Positions 16,607 through 24,181 of a stretch of 39,792 nucleotides of DNA are shown in pieces. Under the pieces are notes generated by a model that was not told the DNA's origin, did no database searches, and was given only the letters and a program-made list of their open reading frames with translations. The DNA comes from an uncultured Elusimicrobiales bacterium (lineage in GTDB: Bacteria; Elusimicrobiota; Elusimicrobia; Elusimicrobiales; Elusimicrobiaceae): positions 1-39,792 of the forward strand of contig CALVFE010000012.1 in the NCBI GenBank assembly GCA_944326765.1. The letters are read 5' to 3'. Position 1 is the stretch's first letter. Each line of letters begins with the position of its first letter. The position numbers and the translations under genes were made by a program.

Positions 16607-16638
16607 GAACTCCTCCATTTTAAATAAATAATTATGAA

Positions 16639-16707
16639 ACCCCGGCCTGAACCGGTACGACTTGAGAATCCTGCCTATTAACCCCGTACCGTATAGATTC
16701 CGGCCGG
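16639..16707 (-). promoter_or_regulatory. Structured 5' leader of the SSS symporter gene
   Basis: On the minus strand, CCGGCC near 16702-16707 can pair with GGCCGG near 16642-16647, and CGGTACG near 16685-16691 with CGTACCG near 16653-16659, nesting into one long hairpin with an unpaired centre. It lies just upstream of the ribosome site of the symporter. The fold is my reading by eye; a ligand or role is unknown. Confidence 0.4.
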
Positions 16708-16746
16708 CAGTCCTTGATTTCTGTCGGGTTAATATTTATACTTTGT

Positions 16747-16764
16747 AGTAGCTGGACTGCTACT
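16747..16764. promoter_or_regulatory. Candidate operator between symporter and LemA-like genes
   Basis: AGTAGC-TGGACT-GCTACT is a perfect 6-base inverted repeat with a 6-base spacer. The spacer TGGACT (16753-16758) is also the best -35 for TATAAT at 16776-16781 (spacing 17), the likely promoter of the LemA-like gene, so a bound regulator could control it and perhaps the divergent symporter. Confidence 0.45.
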
Positions 16765-16775
16765 TTTATTGTAAT

Positions 16776-16781
16776 TATAAT
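16776..16781 (+). promoter_or_regulatory. -10 box of the LemA-like gene
   Basis: TATAAT, 17 bases after TGGACT, giving a leader of about 27 bases that contains the GGGAGGAG ribosome site. Confidence 0.55.
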
Positions 16782-16815
16782 CCGTCTGTTAGTCAACCTT
16801 CTGGGAGGAGCTATT

Positions 16816-17355
16816 ATGGTCATTTGGTTTTTATTTGGCGCAATGTGTATGTTGGTAGTATTGTTGATGTTAGCTTATTTAAAATTTGTATCTCTAAACA
16901 AAGCCGCACAAAACGCTTGGCAGCAGTTGGATAATAATATGAAAAACCGCGCTGAATTAATCCCCAGCTTGGCTTTATCGGCGGCTTCTTTCAACGAATT
17001 AGACCGCGAGTTTATTTATGCGCTGTCGCATCTGAAAGAAGAGTGCCGCAAAACGGCCTCCCTCCAAGAACGGGTACAGCTGGAAAGCGAAATTACCCAA
17101 AAATTTAAAAAAGTATTTACAGCGGCCATGCACCACCCGGAACTTAAAAGTGACGAACATTTCTTAAAATTGCAAAGAAGCATCATTCACGCCGAAGGAA
17201 AAGTGCAAAGCTCTAAGAAAAAATACAACAGCGCCGCGCGGGACTTTAATACTATTACCGGGGTGATTCCGTTGAACTTAATTGCCAAGATGTTTGAATT
17301 TGAACCTTACGAATATTTTGATTTTGATCCCAGTTTGGATAAAGTCATTCAATAA
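16816..17355 (+). CDS. Divergent LemA-like membrane protein
   Basis: A 179-residue protein with one N-terminal membrane helix (~2-22) and a helical rest. KFVSLNKAAQNAWQQLDNNM and KNRAELIPSLALSA match the start of LemA proteins (NRVEEAWSDIEVQMKRRYDLIPNLV), and NSAARDFNTITGVIPLNLIAK with a nearby FEFEPYEYFDF matches their C-terminal block. The overall sequence is clearly more diverged than the LemA at 18447-19010. GGGAGGAG 5 bases before the ATG at 16816 fixes the start; the frame is open to 16714 but without support. It converges on the M48 protease gene. LemA function is poorly known; it is often tied to membrane proteases. Confidence 0.75.
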   Translation: MVIWFLFGAMCMLVVLLMLAYLKFVSLNKAAQNAWQQLDNNMKNRAELIPSLALSAASFNELDREFIYALSHLKEECRKTASLQERVQLESEITQKFKKVFTAAMHHPELKSDEHFLKLQRSIIHAEGKVQSSKKKYNSAARDFNTITGVIPLNLIAKMFEFEPYEYFDFDPSLDKVIQ

Positions 17356-17373
17356 TTTCCCGATTGTTTCTCA

Positions 17374-17403
17374 AAAAAACCCGGCTATTAAGCCGGGTTT
17401 TTT
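17374..17403. terminator. Bidirectional terminator between LemA-like and M48 genes
   Basis: AAAAAACCCGGCT / AGCCGGGTTTTTT, 13 base pairs with loop ATTA, between convergent genes. Confidence 0.88.
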
Positions 17404-17423
17404 GAAGCACTTTAATATATCTT

Positions 17424-18437
17424 TTAAATTCTTCCGTCCATTTCCCACAAAGCAGAGATCCGTTCTTCTATGGGCGGGTGGGTGGAAAAAATCCCGGAAA
17501 GAGAAGCAAACAATCCTTTTTTGCTAAGCGGGTTTTCTATACACATTGCCGCCATGCTGGCGTGAGAGTCCAACACTTCCACGCGGGGATCTATGCTGAT
17601 TTTCCGCAAGGCGCTGGCCAAAGCGGTCGGGTGGCGCGTCATCAACGCGGCGGAAGCATCGGCTTGAAACTCCCTGGTGCGCGACAGCGCCAAACGAATC
17701 AGCGGTGCGATCAAATAACCATAAATCGCAAAGAAAATCCCTAATACAAAAAACAACAGCGCCGCACTTCCTTTATTTTTGCCGTGGCCGCGGCTGGAAT
17801 TTAGTCCGATGCGAAAGCATATCTCCGAAAGAAAAGTAAAAAAGGAGATGCCGGCCACCGTTATTAACATCAACCGAATATCCCGGTTTTGAATATGGGC
17901 CAGTTCATGCGCCACCACCCCTTCCAATTCTATTCTTTCCAATTTTTGGATAATTCCCTTGGTAAGAGCCACTGAAGCGTGTTCCGGGTCGCGGCCCGTA
18001 GCAAAGGCGTTTAACGAGTTGTCATTGATGATGTATATCCGCGGGGTAGGAAGCCCTTGCGAAATGCATAAATTTTCCACTAAATTGTATATTTCGGGTT
18101 GGTCATCGCGATGAATTTCAATTGCGCGCGCGCTGCGCAACAACAAATGATCTCCCATAAAATACGCAATGATAATCCACAGCACTGCTCCCGCCCACAG
18201 CCACGGCATTATCTTTAGAGCCGTCCGGTTGGCTAATTCCAAAACGGAAGAAGTATCTTGTTCATTTACCTGATAATAAGCCTCTTGCCGGGAATCATAC
18301 CGATAAGAAGCCCCTTCGAAATAATGAAATCCATACAAAAACACATACCCCAACGCGGCAAAAGTCAGCGGAAACAACAAAACAAGCAGCCAAGTACGCC
18401 GCTTGTTTTGTGCAATATGATCATAAATAGTAGCCAT
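17424..18437 (-). CDS. htpX: M48-family zinc metalloprotease (HtpX-like)
   Basis: A 337-residue inner-membrane protease. Zinc site HELAH (His177, Glu178, His181) with third ligand Glu256 in REFQADA, plus STHPPIEERISAL near the C-terminus, as in HtpX/Ste24-like enzymes. Two N-terminal helices (~15-40, ~77-95) and two after the zinc site (~185-205, ~226-247) fit the family. Such proteases remove misfolded membrane proteins under envelope stress. It follows lemA by 9 bases in a three-gene unit. The symbol reflects family, not proven orthology; the N-terminal loop between helices is longer than in E. coli HtpX. Confidence 0.88.
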   Translation of the reverse strand: MATIYDHIAQNKRRTWLLVLLFPLTFAALGYVFLYGFHYFEGASYRYDSRQEAYYQVNEQDTSSVLELANRTALKIMPWLWAGAVLWIIIAYFMGDHLLLRSARAIEIHRDDQPEIYNLVENLCISQGLPTPRIYIINDNSLNAFATGRDPEHASVALTKGIIQKLERIELEGVVAHELAHIQNRDIRLMLITVAGISFFTFLSEICFRIGLNSSRGHGKNKGSAALLFFVLGIFFAIYGYLIAPLIRLALSRTREFQADASAALMTRHPTALASALRKISIDPRVEVLDSHASMAAMCIENPLSKKGLFASLSGIFSTHPPIEERISALWEMDGRI

Positions 18438-18446
18438 AAGGCCCCG

Positions 18447-19010
18447 TTAGAACTGAACTTTTACGGCGTTGTGGGCAGCTTGTTCCCCCTCCGCCAGTTC
18501 AAAAAAATCACGTTTTTCAAAATGAAACATAGCCGCCACGATGTTGCTGGGAAACATTTCAATTTTGGTGTTTAACGCCAGCACATTTCCGTTATAGAAC
18601 CGGCGCGCCGCCTGCAGTTTGTCTTCGGTATCGCGCAATTCGCGCTGCAATTCCATAAAGTTGGCGTTGGCTTTCAAATCCGGATAATTTTCCGATAAAG
18701 CGAAGATAGATTTTAAGGCGCCGGTAAGCATATTTTCGGACTGTGCCAACTCTTTGACATTTCCCTGCGCCGCCATCGCCATATTGCGCGCCTGAATGAC
18801 TTTTTCCAAAGTAACGCTTTCATGCTTAGCGTATCCTTTTACCGTTTCCACCAGATTCGGAATCAAGTCATACCGGCGTTTCATCTGCACTTCAATATCA
18901 CTCCACGCCTCTTCTACCCGGTTTCTGAGTAAGATAAAACCGTTATAAGTAATCATCGCATAAATGCCAAAACCGGCCAGTATTAAAACAACAATCCAAA
19001 TTCCGTTCAT
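18447..19010 (-). CDS. lemA: LemA family protein
   Basis: A 187-residue protein with one N-terminal helix (~3-24) followed by a long helical bundle. The signature NRVEEAWSDIEVQMKRRYDL leads into IPNLVETVKGYA, with YPDLKANANFMELQ and FPSNIVAAMFHFEKRDFFE near the C-terminus, all standard for LemA. AGGAG overlaps the stop of the upstream gene and lies 6 bases before the ATG. LemA-HtpX pairing is common; the role may be as scaffold or partner of the protease. Confidence 0.93.
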   Translation of the reverse strand: MNGIWIVVLILAGFGIYAMITYNGFILLRNRVEEAWSDIEVQMKRRYDLIPNLVETVKGYAKHESVTLEKVIQARNMAMAAQGNVKELAQSENMLTGALKSIFALSENYPDLKANANFMELQRELRDTEDKLQAARRFYNGNVLALNTKIEMFPSNIVAAMFHFEKRDFFELAEGEQAAHNAVKVQF

Positions 19011-19018
19011 TTTCGCTC

Positions 19019-21040
19019 CTAATTATCTTGTTCATCGCGCTTTTGATTATGATAAAACTGATAACGCGCGGTTTCATATAATCCCAACGCTAAATTTTTC
19101 ATATGCTCAAAACGCTGCGGATCTTGTTTTGAGATATCTTCATTATAATTATCGGCCGTAAATTTGTAAAGGCCTTCTTTCTCGCCTTGACGGTGGTAAT
19201 AATATTCTCCCTGCACAAAACCGATAGTCGCCGGAGAGCTTGCCCAGCCGTAAAGCAAAGAACCGGGTTCTGCTGAAGGATTACTCAACACATCGCGCCC
19301 GATGGCACGGGTAAAGTAAGGGCGCCCCAGGATTCCCATAACGATGGGCAAAATATCCACCTGGCTGGCGGTACGATCGACAAGTTGCGGCTTTTCGATG
19401 GGTTTCCCAGCGATAATAAGCGGAATCTGATGGTTAATCAGATTTAATTCCACATATCCACGGGGCATATTCTCCGATTGCGGCGCCGAAAGGCCGTGAT
19501 CGCCAAAAATCAGAAAGATGGTATTGTCATAATAATCGGACTTTTGAGCCAATTTAAAGAACTCGCGCAAAGCATGGTCCGAAAAACGCAAGGAGTTATA
19601 TTCCGCTACGCTTACAAAACTGCGTTTATGGGCCAGATCCTCGCCGATATCTTTCACTTCAAACCCGGCATTGTCCGCAGGGATCGTATAAGGACGGTGA
19701 TACCCGGCGGTTTGAATGATGGCAAAAAACGGTTTCTTCTTTGTTTGCTGTTCTTCGTCCAAGATACGGTTGGCTTCGCGGAACAGATCCAAGTCGGAAA
19801 TACCCCACACGTCATTGCGGTGTTCGTTTTTAAAATGTCCTTCTTCGTACATATGCACATCGGTCAGATTATGTTCCAAAATGCCGCGGATATTGCCCCA
19901 GCTGGCGCTGCCGCCGATGAAGAAATACTTTTCATAATCTTTTAGCGCGTTTACCACCACATGCTGATCCACAATCAGCGGGTTGCGGGAACTGGTTTTA
20001 AAAGAAGTCACGTCCGGAATGCTCGTAACGGTCGCAAACACCGCGCGCGCCGTAGCAGAAGTAGGCGCAAAGAAATTGCTAAACAAAATGGATTTATCCG
20101 CCAATTCTTTTACAAACGGAGTAGGATCGATATCCGGATTGGTAATGGAAAGCTTGTTCCACGCCAAGGATTCCATAAAAATAACCACCACGTTGTAGTC
20201 TTTTTGCTCCGTTTCGGGTTTGCCGGGAATTACCCGTTCAAAGTTTAAGGTTTCTTTGTTCGGGTTATCCACCTGCAAATAATGGGAAACCGTATCATAA
20301 TAGGAACGGGTTTTTTCTTCATCATAGCTGTCCGCTTTGACGAACCGCGCGGTATCGTAGATATTAAGCACCGGATTGAGCGTTACATTACAGATAAAAT
20401 TGTTTGTCGAATGATACGCATTGCTCCAGCGAAGGGGATACTGGCTAAGCTGACCGAACATCAATGCCGCCGTTAATAAGAGGGCTCCAAAGAACCAGCC
20501 CAAATTTCCTTTCCATCGGTAAGAATCCGTTTGTGCGAAAGCTTTCTTTTGCACATAATTGGCAAATACGCCCCATAACACTCCCCAAAGAACCAAGGCC
20601 AGCAACCCCCACACGATGGGATAAGTTTCCCAAGCCATCTGAAGGGAAATCATGGGATTTTCGGCATATTTTAAAATAGAATAATTGACGCGCATGGAAA
20701 TGTAGGCGTAATGGGCAAAATCCAGAAAATAGATAAACAGCACTCCGGCCTCCAACACGCCGTAAAAGGCAGCCACGGCCTTCCGCAGAATTTGCGCTTT
20801 ATGCCAGAAGGCGCATACGGTAAAATAAAGCCCCAGCACAATAGCCAACGCACAGGCCAAACGCATATCGAATTTAGCGCCTATATAGAAGGTTTTCCAC
20901 AACTCATGATAAGCCTGCGGTACCAAAGCCGCATGAAATACAAATAAAAAAATACCGCGCATCAGCGTAAAAAACAGCCAGTTTGCCAAGATAAAGCCGA
21001 AATACGCTTTAATCCAGCCCGGCACAACCATCTTCTTCAT
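19019..21040 (-). CDS. LTA synthase-like/sulfatase-fold membrane transferase
   Basis: A 673-residue protein with about five N-terminal membrane helices (to ~200) and a periplasmic alkaline-phosphatase-superfamily domain. Metal/catalytic motifs: VVIFMESL (Glu290), the TSATARAVFATVTSIP block with Thr330 the likely nucleophile, HRPY and FGDHGLS. The plan is that of LtaS/phosphoglycerol transferases, which move phosphoglycerol from phosphatidylglycerol to a surface glycan. In a diderm the acceptor might be a periplasmic glucan, LPS or another glycolipid; this is not known. Start at the ATG at 21040 with GGGAGGA 4 bases upstream. First gene of the unit with lemA and htpX. Confidence 0.85.
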   Translation of the reverse strand: MKKMVVPGWIKAYFGFILANWLFFTLMRGIFLFVFHAALVPQAYHELWKTFYIGAKFDMRLACALAIVLGLYFTVCAFWHKAQILRKAVAAFYGVLEAGVLFIYFLDFAHYAYISMRVNYSILKYAENPMISLQMAWETYPIVWGLLALVLWGVLWGVFANYVQKKAFAQTDSYRWKGNLGWFFGALLLTAALMFGQLSQYPLRWSNAYHSTNNFICNVTLNPVLNIYDTARFVKADSYDEEKTRSYYDTVSHYLQVDNPNKETLNFERVIPGKPETEQKDYNVVVIFMESLAWNKLSITNPDIDPTPFVKELADKSILFSNFFAPTSATARAVFATVTSIPDVTSFKTSSRNPLIVDQHVVVNALKDYEKYFFIGGSASWGNIRGILEHNLTDVHMYEEGHFKNEHRNDVWGISDLDLFREANRILDEEQQTKKKPFFAIIQTAGYHRPYTIPADNAGFEVKDIGEDLAHKRSFVSVAEYNSLRFSDHALREFFKLAQKSDYYDNTIFLIFGDHGLSAPQSENMPRGYVELNLINHQIPLIIAGKPIEKPQLVDRTASQVDILPIVMGILGRPYFTRAIGRDVLSNPSAEPGSLLYGWASSPATIGFVQGEYYYHRQGEKEGLYKFTADNYNEDISKQDPQRFEHMKNLALGLYETARYQFYHNQKRDEQDN

Positions 21041-21226
21041 AAGTCCTCCCAAAAATAACCTTATTTATATGATATCAAATCTACATCGTTTGCACTTTTT
21101 CGATTCTTTCTGCCATCAGCAAGATATAGGTACTTTTTTATTGGGAAAATAGGACTAAAGTCCCTTGCAAACAATCGCATGTTTTTTTATCCTATAGTCA
21201 TACTGATTGACAAACAAGGAAACTTT

Positions 21227-22657
21227 ATGAATTTTTTACTGCGTCTTTTGATTTTGGCCGTATGCCTTAACGCAACGACTTGTGTTTTTGCCCAAAAATC
21301 CATCAAAAATTTGTCCCAACTGTTAAAATCTTCTTTTACTGCACCCAAAAATGCGGCTTTGGGCGGTTTGTCGGCAGACCAATTACAAATGCTGCAATCC
21401 CATTTTTCCGCTCTGGAAGAAACCCGACGCGCTCTTTCGCAGAATCCGAGCTGGGTTATCTCAAGCAACTTTAACAAAACGGCACAGCGGTTAGCAGAAT
21501 TAGACTTGCCCATGCCTAAACACCCTGCCCCCTCCGCTTCCGTCAAAGAAAAAGAGAAATACCTGCGCGAGCTCAACACGCTGCTGCAGCACGAAGACGA
21601 ACTTTTAGGAATGCTTCTGCACAAAAATCCACGCCCCCAAACCCCCATGCAGCATTTTCAGCAAAAACCCAAACAATCTTTTCGGGAACGGGTTTTATCA
21701 TTTTCCGATTGGGAGAAATTGTTTCAAAACAACCAGCCGGACTTTTCCTGGGGAACTGAAAATTGGGACAGAGTGCACGTTTCTCCTTCTAAAATGTTTC
21801 AGAATCCGCAAAGTCCCTTATATGTAGATCCGGCTACGCTAAAACAGTTAACAAGCAACCTGAAACTCTCCAATGCAGATTTGTATGATTTGATTTTGCA
21901 AAAAAAAGATTTGTCGGCAACAACCAAAATGGAATTAATTTGCGCCATTGAAGAAGCCGGACTCGTATTGACGCATTCTTTTACGCGGGTATATATTTAC
22001 GTTTTCGGAAGCGTTCCTTCCCTTGAGTATGAGTTTGACAATTCCGCGCTGCGAATAGCCGCGTTGGAAACCTATGTCACTGCCGTTCATAAACGACTGC
22101 TCAGGAAATTGGAAACAAAGGGCCGTTGGAGTCCAAAGGATTTTGAATTGTTTGCCCAAGTCTCCGCTTTTTTGGAGCCCCGGCATGCCCGGGTACTGTT
22201 AGAAGCAGTAACTTATTTGGAACCCAGCGCCGTGCGATGGTTATTAACCAACCCGCTGGATAATCACATTTCCCAGCATCTTATAGCCCGCGCCCAACAG
22301 CTGCGGCAAGAAAAAGATATTCGATGGCCAGATGGGAAAATTATTCCCAAAGAAAAGACTTCCATTGACTTTGAATATTTAAAAAAGCAACGAATTCAAT
22401 CTTTAAAATCTTATAACAAACTGCTCTCAGCGCGTCTAAACAAATTATTGAAATTAGACTATAACCTAAAACGCGCCCAGCAAATGTTACAGGCTTCCTA
22501 CTTTCCGCCCAATGTCCGCCCAGAAGACAGGAAAGAATATCTTTCCGCCAAAATCTTTTTCTCCGCCAGACTGGCGCGGCTGAATAAATTAATAAACGAA
22601 ATAAAAATCCGTCTGCAAGAAACGGAAGAAGAAATTTTCCAATCTTCAAGAGAATAA
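21227..22657 (+). CDS. Secreted protein of unknown function, coiled-coil C-terminus
   Basis: A 476-residue protein. The ATG at 21227 has AAGGA 6 bases upstream and opens a signal peptide (MNFLLRLLILAVCLNATTCVFAQ); an in-frame ATG at 21179 has neither. The mature part is rich in Leu, Lys and Gln and mostly helical. Residues ~390-476 (KKQRIQSLKSYNKLL, ARLNKLINEIKIRLQETEEE) look like a coiled coil. No enzymatic motif or known domain is recognised. It is probably periplasmic or surface-exposed. Divergent from the LTA synthase-like gene with a 186-base gap, and ended by its own terminator before the phosphorylase gene. Confidence 0.75.
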   Translation: MNFLLRLLILAVCLNATTCVFAQKSIKNLSQLLKSSFTAPKNAALGGLSADQLQMLQSHFSALEETRRALSQNPSWVISSNFNKTAQRLAELDLPMPKHPAPSASVKEKEKYLRELNTLLQHEDELLGMLLHKNPRPQTPMQHFQQKPKQSFRERVLSFSDWEKLFQNNQPDFSWGTENWDRVHVSPSKMFQNPQSPLYVDPATLKQLTSNLKLSNADLYDLILQKKDLSATTKMELICAIEEAGLVLTHSFTRVYIYVFGSVPSLEYEFDNSALRIAALETYVTAVHKRLLRKLETKGRWSPKDFELFAQVSAFLEPRHARVLLEAVTYLEPSAVRWLLTNPLDNHISQHLIARAQQLRQEKDIRWPDGKIIPKEKTSIDFEYLKKQRIQSLKSYNKLLSARLNKLLKLDYNLKRAQQMLQASYFPPNVRPEDRKEYLSAKIFFSARLARLNKLINEIKIRLQETEEEIFQSSRE

Positions 22658-22702
22658 TATCTCAGGCTGCCGTTTTTTCTGAGGAAGGTTTTATAAGTCT
22701 AT

Positions 22703-22737
22703 TCCCCAAGATATTTTCCTTATCTGGGGATTTTCTT
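22703..22737 (+). terminator. Terminator after the secreted protein gene
   Basis: TCCCCAAGATA / TATCTGGGGA stem with one bulged A and a 7-base loop, followed by TTTTCTTT. Confidence 0.7.
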
Positions 22738-22799
22738 TCCGGCTTCAAAATGCTATGCTGAAATTTCCCCCAGCAAGGGAGAACAAGGAGGCAGTCATT

Positions 22800-24113
22800 A
22801 TGAGAATGATTGACGTCATCATTAAAAAACGAAACGGCAAAGCTTTAACGCAAGAAGAATTTAATTTTGTAGCAAACGGCGCCGCCAAAGGAACGGTTCC
22901 GGATTATCAGCTTTCTGCTTTTTTAATGGCGTGTTTTTTACGTCCTCTTTCCGACAAAGAAACCGCTCTGTTTACCAAAGCCATGGCTCATTCGGGCGGG
23001 CGGCTGGATTTTTCTTCTGTCAAACTGCCCAAAGTGGATAAACATTCCACCGGCGGGGTAGGGGACGGGATCTCCATGGCGCTAGCTCCCTTGGTGGCTT
23101 GTGCGGGAGTCGCGGTACCCATGATGTCCGGCCGCGGGCTGGGGCACACCGGCGGTACGTTAGACAAATTGGAATCCATGAAAAATTTCGAAGTACGCGT
23201 ACCGGCCAAGCTCATCTATCGGCAAATTCAAAAGCTGGGCGTTTGTATGTTTGGCCAAACCCAAGATTTGGCTCCCGCCGACAAAAAGCTCTATTCCCTG
23301 CGCGACGCCACCGGTACAGTAGAAAGCCGTCCGCTTATTGTAGCAAGCATTCTTTCTAAAAAATATGCCGAAGGGGTGGACAGCCTGCTGATGGACGTCA
23401 AATACGGCTCCGGCGCTTTTATGCAAAAATTGGAGGACAGCCGCAAACTGGCGCGGGCGTTGGTAAGCACCGCTAAATTACTCGGGCTCAAATGCCGAGC
23501 CTTGATTACCTATATGGACCAACCGCTGGGACGCGCCATTGGCAACGCCAATGAAATGTTGCAAACCATATTGATCTTAAAAGGCAATACGCAGCTTGCG
23601 CCCGACTTTTACGAATTATTAATCGAAGAAGCCGCCAGTATGCTTGTTATCAGCGGGAAAATAAAGGATATCAAAAAAGCACGCGCCTTAATGAAAGAAA
23701 AAATTGCCAACGGCGAGGCCGTCGCCAAACTGCGCGAAATGATAAAATGGCAAGGCGCCAGCCCCGCAGCGGTGGACAATCCCACCCAATACTTCCAAAA
23801 CGCCAAATTAAAATTTTCATTCAAGGCCGACAGCAATGGTTTTGTGGAACATATCGACGCTAAAACAGCCGGCATGGCCGGGGTTCTTCTGGGCGCCGGG
23901 CGCAATACCATGGAAGACGCCATCGACTACGGAGCCGGAATCTGGTTGGATAAAAAATCCGGCGACGCCGTAAAAAAAGGCGAGGTAATTGCCACCTTAT
24001 ACGCTTCGGACAAAAAACGCTTGGCAGACGGCGCTGCTCTGTTTAAACAAGCCGTTACACTAAGCAAGAAAAAACCTGCTCCCTACCGAATTATAAAAGA
24101 AATCATCAAATAA
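22800..24113 (+). CDS. Pyrimidine-nucleoside/thymidine phosphorylase
   Basis: A 437-residue enzyme of the DeoA/Pdp family, splitting thymidine or uridine with phosphate into base and (deoxy)ribose 1-phosphate. The phosphate-binding KHSTGGVGD (~80), MSGRGLGHTGGTLDKLE (~115-131), and SILSKKYAEGVDSLLMDVKYG are all family hallmarks. The length fits Pdp (about 433). The ATG at 22800 is chosen for AAGGAGG 8 bases upstream; an in-frame ATG at 22755 is less likely. Together with the phosphorylase at 29601 it points to nucleoside scavenging. DeoA and Pdp cannot be told apart here. Confidence 0.93.
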   Translation: MRMIDVIIKKRNGKALTQEEFNFVANGAAKGTVPDYQLSAFLMACFLRPLSDKETALFTKAMAHSGGRLDFSSVKLPKVDKHSTGGVGDGISMALAPLVACAGVAVPMMSGRGLGHTGGTLDKLESMKNFEVRVPAKLIYRQIQKLGVCMFGQTQDLAPADKKLYSLRDATGTVESRPLIVASILSKKYAEGVDSLLMDVKYGSGAFMQKLEDSRKLARALVSTAKLLGLKCRALITYMDQPLGRAIGNANEMLQTILILKGNTQLAPDFYELLIEEAASMLVISGKIKDIKKARALMKEKIANGEAVAKLREMIKWQGASPAAVDNPTQYFQNAKLKFSFKADSNGFVEHIDAKTAGMAGVLLGAGRNTMEDAIDYGAGIWLDKKSGDAVKKGEVIATLYASDKKRLADGAALFKQAVTLSKKKPAPYRIIKEIIK

Positions 24114-24144
24114 AAAATCCCCGGACGTTGATCCGGGGATTTTT
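24113..24144. terminator. Bidirectional terminator between phosphorylase and AsmA genes
   Basis: AAAAATCCCCGGA / TCCGGGGATTTTT perfect 13-base-pair stem, 6-base loop, between convergent genes. Confidence 0.88.
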
Positions 24145-24181
24145 ATGTAAGGTTTGTAAACGATATCCATATATCCATAAT

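Noticed and set aside
16714-16815. Upstream extension of the LemA-like protein
   Set aside because: The extension covers the TATAAT promoter and the operator-like repeat, while GGGAGGAG precedes the ATG at 16816.
16632-16823. Minus-strand 63-codon open frame upstream of the SSS symporter
   Set aside because: It overlaps the leader repeats and the LemA-like promoter and has no ribosome site or protein-like composition.
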